A model generated the notes under the pieces. It made no database searches and was not told where the DNA came from. It worked only from the letters and a program-made list of their open reading frames with translations. A program made the translations under genes and the position numbers. DNA of 64,000 bases, taken from positions 20,233 through 84,232 of the IMG/VR virus record IMGVR_UViG_3300008516_000085; one strand, 5' to 3'. How positions within the stretch are numbered: position 1 is the first letter of the stretch; each line of letters opens with the position of its first letter. This DNA is from a virus. This document shows, piece after piece, positions 8,586 to 17,600 of this stretch.

Positions 8586-9770
8586 TTAAAGTTTTTCTAA
8601 ATCTTGAAATTGCTGCATTACTTGTGCCATTTCATCATACTTTTTTGCTAAAGTTCGATTTTTAGTAGCTTGGGTTCTATACTTATCAACTTCAGATTTA
8701 GGATTAATACCAATACCTTTTACGGTTGTACTGGTTGTAGTTGCTTCCTCTTCCTTAGAAGCTTCTTCTCCCATATATCCTGCAAGTATTCTTCGCGCCA
8801 TCCGCTGGATTTTATAATTCTCAGATGAAAATCGCTTTTTATTTTGTTCCATAGGACTCCCTGTTGGTTTTTCCAATACATCTCCTTTTACACTGTTCTT
8901 ATTCTGCTCATCCACAGATTCAAAAGGAGATTTTTTTTCTATATCAGGACTTTCTTCTGTTTTATTTAATAAAGAGGGTTCATTTGGATTCTCTTGCTCT
9001 TTTTTTTGTATTTTCTGAAGTACAGGTCCCACAACTTTATTAAATACCGCCTGACCTCCCATATAATGACCTCCCGGTACATCATCATTTTTAGGAATAT
9101 CAAAATTAGGAAGAAGAAGCTGATTTAAATTAGTTGCCCAAATACGGTATTCATCAAAAATCTTCGAGAAATCAGAAAAATTAATAAATTTCCCTGCTGG
9201 TCGAGTTCGATTCAATAAAACATTCCCAATATTATTTGGAGGATCCTGATCTGAGAAAAGGGACTCTCCCGAATTATCTATATTAATAACCCCAGAATTA
9301 CCTCGTTTATCAGAATAAAGTATAAGATCTGCTTCAAAATTCTCTATAGTAGCATTCGATTCTTCAGGATAAACTTTTTCACTACCCATTATCTTTGTAC
9401 CCATAGGAGTTAAATCAGCTTCATAAACTGTTAAAGTATTACCATCTTGAGAATACTGGGTAGTAGCTATAATCACCTTTTTCCAGCTAAAATAATCAGC
9501 AAAATATTTACCAGTGTTTCCTCCCTGGAGTTTTTTTATTAAAGCATCTCTTTCCGGAGTATCACTATCCAGGATCTCTGAAAGATAACCAAATTTTATG
9601 CTATTTTCAGGAGGAGCATCAAAAAAATAATAGCGCCATCTCTGTACTGGTTTATCAATATTTTGTTCAGGATGACCTGATATACCCTGCTGCGGATTCA
9701 TAGAAGAGGGTTCATCATCAGCCGCTACAATATTTCTTAAAACATTATTGAGAATTTTCTTACTTATCAT
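8586..9770 (-). CDS. Unrecognised hydrophilic protein, last of the structural block
   Basis: A 394-residue protein that I do not recognise. The first ~230 residues look globular, with aromatic patches such as RWRYYFFDAPP near the start. Residues from about 255 on are low-complexity and charged, rich in Glu, Lys, Pro and Ser, and end in helical segments (KIQRMARRILAGYM, then a Thr-rich TTTSTT stretch and a basic/acidic helix). There is no signal peptide or membrane segment. The start has AGAGG upstream, inside the tail end of the preceding gene's intergenic base. It is the last gene before the 263-base regulatory gap, and its neighbours are structural, so a virion or assembly role is the best guess. 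Confidence 0.6.
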   Translation of the reverse strand: MISKKILNNVLRNIVAADDEPSSMNPQQGISGHPEQNIDKPVQRWRYYFFDAPPENSIKFGYLSEILDSDTPERDALIKKLQGGNTGKYFADYFSWKKVIIATTQYSQDGNTLTVYEADLTPMGTKIMGSEKVYPEESNATIENFEADLILYSDKRGNSGVINIDNSGESLFSDQDPPNNIGNVLLNRTRPAGKFINFSDFSKIFDEYRIWATNLNQLLLPNFDIPKNDDVPGGHYMGGQAVFNKVVGPVLQKIQKKEQENPNEPSLLNKTEESPDIEKKSPFESVDEQNKNSVKGDVLEKPTGSPMEQNKKRFSSENYKIQRMARRILAGYMGEEASKEEEATTTSTTVKGIGINPKSEVDKYRTQATKNRTLAKKYDEMAQVMQQFQDLEKL

Positions 9771-9771
9771 A

Positions 9772-12700
9772 TTAACCTCTAATTATAGGTCTTCCTACTA
9801 TTTCAAAAATATCTACAACATCTTTATCTAAAAATGGGTTCAAAAGATTTTCCGTATCAATAATAGTTTCACCAGCTACTATCATAAGAAATATCTTACC
9901 CATAAGATTTGAATTATTATAATTATTATCAATTGATTTATATCCCTTACCCGATCTCATAAATAAATAGAATTGATAAACTTTCTTATTATGACCTGTA
10001 GATAAAGAAACCGTTTCTGGATATATAACATAAGGTCTACCCTCACCTACCTTAAATAATGAATAACCACTATCAGTTAACTTAAAGTCATTTCTTCCAC
10101 GCTTTGCTCCTGTATTAGATCCAACCGTAAAATCATTTGTCATAGCATTTAAAGGATCTTGGAGTTTTCTTTTTGCAAATGTCATAAGGATATTATCTGG
10201 ATTAGAACCAATCTCTAAAGGATCAGAATAACAAGTATAATCCGTAATGTTTGTCGTGGAAACCATACTCAATGCCGGAAGTCTATCTACTATATTAGAA
10301 ATAATATCATTAGGAATATCCAATCGAACTATTTCATAATTAGCATCTAATACTGTTGCCTCTTTATATTTTTCTGCTAATGTAATAGAAGTATCTGATC
10401 CAACCGTAAGAATCCTATAAAAATAAGAAGAATCTTCTAATCTTATATAATCCCCCGCTTGAGCAAAATCTACCCATGATGTATTTGTGCCAACAACACT
10501 TCGAGAACCCTGTGTAAAATCTGCGATATCTCCAAAAGTAACATCACTACTAAGAACATAGTCAACAATGGCACCTGATCCTGAAGTAGTTATAACTGCT
10601 GAATTATCATCTATGACTTTTCCGTAAATAGAATCAGTTGTAGTATTAAGCATACCCTGATAAGGAATAGTCTTATAGTAAAAATTATAGGGATCTTCAC
10701 CAAGTGTTACATAACTATGTACTAGTACCGGGACTCTCAATTTAACTAAACCTGAGGCTGCTTCTACTTTCATTATTGTAGGTAAAAATTCTGAAGTATA
10801 CGTAGTATCATCTAAAATAGGATAAATAGAATTATCCGAAATATTTGTAATTTCAACTTCATCATTACCATCAAATTCATAAGCAAATGGAGTACCTTCT
10901 ACGAAACCCATAGAGGTTACTGCTTTAGTTGCTATCTTGATAATGGGTTTGTCACCTGTATCAAGAGTATACTCTCCCGCAACTCCCTCTACTGCAATAG
11001 CTTCTATAAGCTCATAAGTATCAATTATACCCTTACCTTGTTTAGACAACTCAAAAAATTTAACAGAATCGGTGATAGAATAAGTGTCTCCAACATCCTC
11101 TATGAACTTACTACCGGTATAAAGTGTAATAATAACATCAGTACTAGGATAGCTCGCCGTGGTGATTATATAATCTGTGATAGCATATGGAGTAGTAGTA
11201 ATCATTCTTTCTGAAGTAAAGTCAATAAGAACATCTCCAGCTTCTACTGATTTTACTCCAAGGATATAATATTCATTATATTTACTATCATCAAGCGTAA
11301 GTGTAACAGTGCCTGTCAATGAAGTAGTTCTATGAATAATAAGTTCATGACCAAAATTTGAAAGTTCAGTATAATTACCCCCACAATAATGAATCTTATC
11401 AAGAACATTAATATCTCCTGGATACCCATACTCACCAGGACTCGCTCCAAAATTAAGTAGTTCTGGTGTACTTTCATTATTATGTTTTAATAATACATCG
11501 TTATCACGAGTAGCAATAGTAACGGTATCATCTTTATTTATTTCAATAAATTCTTTTGGGATATCTTTAAATCCATATGAAGAGGAATCATACTTAAAAG
11601 TAAATTCCATAAATAAGCTGCTACTTGTTCCTACTATAGAATCAGAACCTGTGTCTGCTACAGTGATACTCGTACCATCAGAAGTCACACCACTAACCAA
11701 ACCCTGATCAGGAGAATAAAATCCGTCTACTAATACTATTGTACCTGAAGGGAGTGTCACCTTGGATGCTATAGTAAATGTTCCTGCTGCCCAAACACCC
11801 ACATTATTTATTTGTATAATATTGTGATCATGAGTTATTTCCGCATTACAAAAAGCACGACGTTTAAAAGTACTTCCACTAGTAGCAGAACCATCTCCAA
11901 TACTAGGAATACCACTGATACTATTTACTCGTTCTATCTTTAATACAGTATTACCACCTGAACTTGGAGGAATAATATACCCATCCTCTCCAAAACCTTT
12001 TCTAAATACCGTAGCTAATTCTCCAGCCATTAGTTTACTAATAGTAGAATCAGCAATACTTTTAATACTTTCAGAAATAACAATTTTATGCCTTAAATCT
12101 ACGATATCATCCTTATAAATAATATCAACTGCTTTATCATCAGGACGATCAGATCTATATCCTAATGCCATCATATCTTTAGTAACCATAGTATTATCGA
12201 TCGTAGTAGAGACAAATTCATCAGTCGACAATACTCTTCGATATACAATGAACATTGGGATAGCATAAACATATCCATCAACTGTACTTAAAAATGCTTC
12301 ATCAGTTGATGAGCCATCTCCAGAAATATATAGACCAGGATCAGATGATCCATAAGGTTCAAAAGGCTTGGTTGTTGCTGGAGAAGTTCTTCCTCCCCAT
12401 GGATAAATAGGAATAAGATCAAATATTTCTTTGGTTACATCTGTTATTATTGATGTTATTTTCTTAGATCTTATACGATACTGTATTTGTACCCTTTTAG
12501 TAGTCTCACAACCTATTACAGGCCATTCAATTTCATTATCAGAATAAGGATTTGTAAGAACATTTCCGTAAGGATAAATATCATCATCAGTCCCTACTAA
12601 TTTCCTCCATACTTCAAGATATACAAATTCAGACGATTGATTAGTAGGATCATTCAAGATAATTAGATTATTATTATCAGAACTATTCGTTGATTGAACA

Positions 12701-13023
12701 AGAATAGGCCATCCATTAACTATAGCAATATTATTATTTAATGATGCCAATTTAAAACTATTAGCAGTATACGTACTGGAACATAAAACATTCCCAGTAC
12801 GAGCATCTGCTTCAACAGGATCCTGAAGAATATCATCAATATGCAACCACCCGGATGGTAATGATGCTTTTGCAAGACTTTGTATCTTCTCATTACCAAT
12901 TTGATTTATAAGATTCCACTCTGAAGTTAAAGGAGGATGCCTGTACTGAAATACTACATTATCCAGATTTCTATCTTTAACATCAAGCACACGGGTCTGC
13001 TGATCACCAAAATATTCTGCCAT
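9772..13023 (-). CDS. Tail or baseplate structural protein, paralogue of the propeller protein
   Basis: A 1083-residue beta-rich protein. Its N-terminal region (VVFQYRHPPL, LPSGWL, VNGWPILV, VYLEVWRKLVG) matches the start of the 29163-33566 protein (VVFQKGKPPL, IPSGWL, VNGWPVYV, VFLEVWR). The two also share ETTKRVQIQYRIR / ETTKRIQIQYRIR, YAIPMFIVYRR / WSIPMFFVTRR, DIVDLRHKI / DVIDIRRQI, and a C-terminal end of the form hhxxPhhRx. The long middle region, roughly residues 340-930, differs and is made of strand-rich, Ser/Thr/Asp-rich repeats. The likely role is a fibre-connecting or baseplate-periphery scaffold. No enzymatic motif is visible. It follows the 319-residue protein with a short gap. 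Confidence 0.7.
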   Translation of the reverse strand: MAEYFGDQQTRVLDVKDRNLDNVVFQYRHPPLTSEWNLINQIGNEKIQSLAKASLPSGWLHIDDILQDPVEADARTGNVLCSSTYTANSFKLASLNNNIAIVNGWPILVQSTNSSDNNNLIILNDPTNQSSEFVYLEVWRKLVGTDDDIYPYGNVLTNPYSDNEIEWPVIGCETTKRVQIQYRIRSKKITSIITDVTKEIFDLIPIYPWGGRTSPATTKPFEPYGSSDPGLYISGDGSSTDEAFLSTVDGYVYAIPMFIVYRRVLSTDEFVSTTIDNTMVTKDMMALGYRSDRPDDKAVDIIYKDDIVDLRHKIVISESIKSIADSTISKLMAGELATVFRKGFGEDGYIIPPSSGGNTVLKIERVNSISGIPSIGDGSATSGSTFKRRAFCNAEITHDHNIIQINNVGVWAAGTFTIASKVTLPSGTIVLVDGFYSPDQGLVSGVTSDGTSITVADTGSDSIVGTSSSLFMEFTFKYDSSSYGFKDIPKEFIEINKDDTVTIATRDNDVLLKHNNESTPELLNFGASPGEYGYPGDINVLDKIHYCGGNYTELSNFGHELIIHRTTSLTGTVTLTLDDSKYNEYYILGVKSVEAGDVLIDFTSERMITTTPYAITDYIITTASYPSTDVIITLYTGSKFIEDVGDTYSITDSVKFFELSKQGKGIIDTYELIEAIAVEGVAGEYTLDTGDKPIIKIATKAVTSMGFVEGTPFAYEFDGNDEVEITNISDNSIYPILDDTTYTSEFLPTIMKVEAASGLVKLRVPVLVHSYVTLGEDPYNFYYKTIPYQGMLNTTTDSIYGKVIDDNSAVITTSGSGAIVDYVLSSDVTFGDIADFTQGSRSVVGTNTSWVDFAQAGDYIRLEDSSYFYRILTVGSDTSITLAEKYKEATVLDANYEIVRLDIPNDIISNIVDRLPALSMVSTTNITDYTCYSDPLEIGSNPDNILMTFAKRKLQDPLNAMTNDFTVGSNTGAKRGRNDFKLTDSGYSLFKVGEGRPYVIYPETVSLSTGHNKKVYQFYLFMRSGKGYKSIDNNYNNSNLMGKIFLMIVAGETIIDTENLLNPFLDKDVVDIFEIVGRPIIRG

Positions 13024-13037
13024 ATTTTTTACCTTAT

Positions 13038-13997
13038 TCAGTTTTTACTGATGAAGTTATGCCTCATCATATCCAAAGGATATATTATTTCTTGTTCAAA
13101 TTGAGGAACCTTAAGAGCAAATAAAATAAGATTCTTATAGTCAAGTTTAAGATCTTGGAACATATCCGCATTTATAAACCAATTTGCGGGGTAAGAAGTA
13201 TTCTTTTTAAAAACCTCATCAATGTACACAAAATTTGAAAGCATTAATAGGACATCAGAAACAATAGATTTTATCTTCTCAAAACTATGAATAATATTAG
13301 GTATTAAAACAGTACTTATTACCTTCTTTTCTTCATCATAAACATTAAAAAGAGGTAACTCTAATTTATGTGTAAAACTGTCTATTGATTTTAAGATAAT
13401 GCTTGTATAAAATTCGATTTTCTCCCAATCTTCATTCTCCATTGCAGAATCTCTCATCTTTTCTAAAATCTGCTGAGTGGGTTTAGCTCCCCACATACTA
13501 TCTACAAGTTTACCACAGGTAATAGAGAGTATATCCTCTCGACAAACTTTCAAGGTCTCATTAATGTCATGAATAATCTGTGAAAAATTCCTTATCTTTT
13601 TTAAAAACTTTTCCGGAGCAAAAGCCTCTTCAAAATCTAATTTAACTGGAAAATTATGAGGAATCTCCATAGATTGATTTATTATTTTTATAGAAGAACC
13701 TAAATCTTTTTTTATACCACTAAGAATAGTATCTGATAATTTTGCCCCCTTTAACAAATAAGTTTGAATAGAATTCGGTTTTTGATTATCTAATCCACTA
13801 GTTATTAAATCTTTAATCAAATGAGCTATTTTATCATAATCAGTTCCTGTATCCTTACAATCAATAACATCATAACCATTTATAGAAATATTCGATAATT
13901 TATTCTTAGTATTCAAACCATAACAATTACTTCCCGCTTTAAATTGAGCAATTACCTTAGAGCTAGAGGATTTGATATTTCGTAATAAATGTTTCAT
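13038..13997 (-). CDS. Unrecognised structural-region protein
   Basis: A 319-residue protein with no domain I can name. It starts with a basic segment (MKHLLRNIKSSSSKV), then mixed alpha/beta sequence and a largely helical second half with several hydrophobic helices (VLLMLSNFVYI, LILFALKV). It has three cysteines in the first ~160 residues but no clear zinc motif. It starts three bases past the stop of the conserved 195-residue protein and precedes the propeller-protein paralogue, so it is probably co-transcribed from the promoter-like site at 14615-14645. A structural or assembly role is inferred only from position. Confidence 0.6.
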   Translation of the reverse strand: MKHLLRNIKSSSSKVIAQFKAGSNCYGLNTKNKLSNISINGYDVIDCKDTGTDYDKIAHLIKDLITSGLDNQKPNSIQTYLLKGAKLSDTILSGIKKDLGSSIKIINQSMEIPHNFPVKLDFEEAFAPEKFLKKIRNFSQIIHDINETLKVCREDILSITCGKLVDSMWGAKPTQQILEKMRDSAMENEDWEKIEFYTSIILKSIDSFTHKLELPLFNVYDEEKKVISTVLIPNIIHSFEKIKSIVSDVLLMLSNFVYIDEVFKKNTSYPANWFINADMFQDLKLDYKNLILFALKVPQFEQEIIYPLDMMRHNFISKN

Positions 13998-14000
13998 ACG

Positions 14001-14588
14001 TTATGACGTTATTCTAAAGATAACCGTTATAGACATCGTAGAAGTTTTATTAATAACCGGAAAAGTTCTCCAATTGATCATCGTACCAGTATTCAATTCG
14101 ACTGTAGCATCTCCACCAAATAATGCCATTTCAACAATAGGACCTACCGCTTCACCTTCACCAAATGTCACAGCATAATCAACTATGTTCGTGTAAGCAT
14201 TTGTAGGCTCACCAGTTTCTGGATGAACATATGTAGATACTTCAATAGCCTTACGTGAGAATTCATTCTCAAGCTCGATCTGTGACGTCGTAGGAGCCGG
14301 TGGATCGAACAAATCCCACTCACCACTACCACTACCGACAGCAAGATACGATATTCCATTCTGAGGCTCTGAGTTATCTTTAAGAAGACGAGAAATAAGG
14401 ATTGAAGCTGTATTGACTATAATATTCGTTTTATGATAGTCATATACTAATTTCCCACCAAGATTCCAATCATAGGCTTTAAGGAATAATTCGCCACTCA
14501 TTCCTGATATCACTTCCTTCTCCCGAATAACAGGCTTGATGCTGAACATGTTCAACATTCTTTTAGTTTTTTCCCTGAAAAAGCTCAT
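14001..14588 (-). CDS. Conserved tail/fibre-region structural protein
   Basis: A 195-residue protein of a kind I have seen near tail fibre genes of large phages, though I cannot name the family. Notable stretches are YLAVGSGSGEWDL, an ELENEFSRKAIE helix, a predicted TGEPTNAYTNIVDYAVTF strand region, and GEAVGPIVEMALFGGDAT followed by INWRTFPVINK. It is beta-rich with no membrane segment. The start at 14588 is preceded by AAAGGAA, and a promoter-like motif stands only 26 bases upstream. It may therefore be the first gene of its own transcript, possibly allowing higher expression than the gpI-like gene before it. A collar, fibre-attachment or baseplate accessory role is the likely range. Confidence 0.6.
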   Translation of the reverse strand: MSFFREKTKRMLNMFSIKPVIREKEVISGMSGELFLKAYDWNLGGKLVYDYHKTNIIVNTASILISRLLKDNSEPQNGISYLAVGSGSGEWDLFDPPAPTTSQIELENEFSRKAIEVSTYVHPETGEPTNAYTNIVDYAVTFGEGEAVGPIVEMALFGGDATVELNTGTMINWRTFPVINKTSTMSITVIFRITS

Positions 14589-14614
14589 AAAAATTCCTTT
14601 GGATATTTTATCTT

Positions 14615-14645
14615 AAACTATATAGATAGTATTTAGTATCAACAG
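14615..14645 (-). promoter_or_regulatory. Promoter-like motif before the 195-residue structural gene
   Basis: On the minus strand CTGTTGA and TATATAGTTT are separated by 14 bases. This repeats the arrangement at 8549-8580, where the spacing is 15. It lies in a 68-base gap between two genes, 26 bases before an ATG with a Shine-Dalgarno site. That is a plausible place for a transcript start. Confidence 0.5.
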
Positions 14646-14656
14646 ATTATTACCAA

Positions 14657-17600
14657 TTAGATTGGTATAAGCTGTTGTACCTCTATTATTCTAAATAATT
14701 CATCATGCATTAATTCACGTATTAATAACTTATTAATTTTATAATTAGTATCACTTAATCCCCAATCAGGATAATCTACAACAGGATTTGCTGACCTTCT
14801 TATAGCATCAACTTGATCCATAGTTAATAATATAAGACCCTCAGGATACAGTGTTGCAGGTTGACTATCATATATAGTTTCAGTAGATGTAATAAGAGAT
14901 CCAGAAAAACGTAATTCCCTTAACGTTCCTAAATTAACATTCCAAAATCCCATAAAAATATTATCACCAATATCATCCATCATATTTAAAGGATCTTCTA
15001 TCAATATCCCCGATGGTGTCAAATTTACAATAATCATATCCTGATCAAAATTTCTCCACTGTACCCGATATTCTGCTTCACTATAAGAGATATAAATACC
15101 GGTATCTCCTGATGGTATTGTATAAACATCATAATCATCAAGAGTTCTTGGATTAGCATATTCAACAGGTCCTGTTATACCAAGATTTAATGATCCTGAA
15201 GGACCTGTTACTCCTACTATCCCAGTGCATCCTATTGAATTTCCCTCAGCATCTATAATATTAGAGGTTAAGACTATACCCGTAACTCCCTTTGATCTAT
15301 TAGTGATATAGGTCTTTCCATCTATAAGATAAGATTCAATATCATAATAACTAACTGCAGGATGACTAATCCAAGGATTATCGGGGTTCCTTGGGTATGG
15401 ATCAGGATCTGGATCCGGAAAGCTTAAATAATAATCAAGAGGATAATGAGATACTTGCTCTTCTGTTAAACTATAATTATATCCTGAGAATCCAAGGAAG
15501 AGTTGACGATTTACATTTCCATAAATACAACCGGTCTCCCCATATCCTCCAGCAAGCCCTACATCAACAGCATATGTTTTGCTTCTTGTAAGAACATACG
15601 AATACTCTCCAGAAGTTCCATCATAAGGCTTACTAAAACGTCCTGTTTCAAAATCGATTATTTCTATAAGAGTATATTCCAAATCCTTATAAACAGTCTC
15701 CCAACTCCCATGATCCGGATCAGGAGGACCAATATAACCAAGTTCTTTTACCCATTCTTGAAAAGGGACATTCTTTATACTAAGCACATCCCCTATATTA
15801 AGAGATTTAAAGTTAACTGTTTCACTCTTTACAATATCTGATCCATTAAGTACCATAATATCCCCATACCGGATTTCTGTAGGCACTTGATTAATATAAT
15901 CGAGATAATCGTTTATCCTTATCTCACGATCAGGGAAATATTGATCAATGTAAGTAAATCTAAAAGGTATAGAAGTCTTTGCATCATCGATAGTAGCTAA
16001 AGGAGCATCATAACCACTGTTACTATGCTCTACTATTTTAAGATCAGAGTATAAATTAATTTTCTCTTTTGTCGTAAAATCGCAAATAGCATTATAATCT
16101 ATAATACCCGAATCATCTGGTTCAATAATCGTAAAAGAAGCGGAAAGATCCATACCTCCATCATAATCAGGATCATACGTATCAGTTTCTTCAGGGAGAA
16201 GAAAAGTCTTATGATGACCATCATCTGTATATGTCTTTGCAAAAATAGGAGTACCAGGATTTAAAGTAGTTACTGCAGGTAAATCTTTAGTAAGATACTT
16301 ATCATTAAGTTTTATATTTTTATCTGTATCAGTAAGATACTCTGGACTGAATATAAGACCATACCTACTTATATTACTAGGTCCGTTGTTAAAAGATGCT
16401 CTACCATCTTGTCTCTGATAATCATTTAAAATTAAACTTTCAGAATTAAGTACCGATGAACTAGATAAACTAAAAGCACGATAGCGATAACCTATCTTAA
16501 GTAATGTATCCCACTCCCAGTAAGGTTTATTCCATTCATCCGGATTTTGATCAACAAGCATAGTATGCTTATTTACTGAACTATAAATTGTATCTGGAGT
16601 ATAAGAACTCGATCCATAATATTCACTACCAGTTACAACAGGAGCATCAGGCAACATCAGATAATTGCGTTTTTGGCTAGTGTAATAGTAATCAAATTTT
16701 ATGTACGTATTTACCGGAGGAAGAAAATTTATCCGGACATGACCCAATAATGGTCGGACATCTGTTACTGCTCCAGGCTGATCAACAAAATTTATTATTG
16801 TATATGAATATTCTGCCCCAAGAGTAGGAAGCAAATTAGGCACAATACATGTATTAAGAACAGTGTCGATAGATTCAACATAATAAATATGCGTATTATC
16901 TAAGTAATTAGTTATAGCGATGATAATCATATCACCATTTGTTACACCAGCCCAAGAAAGACCTATACTCTGAAGAGTTGATTCTTCATTATCAGTATCA
17001 AGATTTATAACTCTTAAGGTACCATTAACTATTGGAGATCCTAATGACACTATAATATCTTCTGCAGCAGCAAGTTCCCCCATTTGATTCAACATTGGGA
17101 AATTATTAGTTTGATAGTCAAGACTATCCCCATAAAGAGCATTGTTGGTAACCTCAAAAGGCCATGTTAAACGAGGGACTATCGAATCTGTCCCTATAAC
17201 GGTAAATATTCCCGGGAGATCTCCAGGAATAGGAGTCGGTATTTCAGCTCTTATCTGTCTTAAATAATATACAGGATCTGGATATCTTTTAGCGAAATAA
17301 TAATCTATGCGTAATTTAGTATTAAAAGGGGGTAAAAAATTTAACCCCACAATACCATTCCAAGGATCAAGGTACGTTACAGCATTGCTTATTAACCTAC
17401 CATTTAAATAAACTACAATATCAGAGATTTCTGCAGGTTTCCCATCACTTCCAAGCATAGGAAGCAAAGGCATTGTATATGTATTCGGATCAGAGGAAAG
17501 ATAATACCAAGCTCCTACATCGAAAGCTCCTTCTGGAGGATCGACTACTTCAAATTCATAAGTAGTATTAAAAAATCCAGAAGTAAGTTGAGGATCAGGC

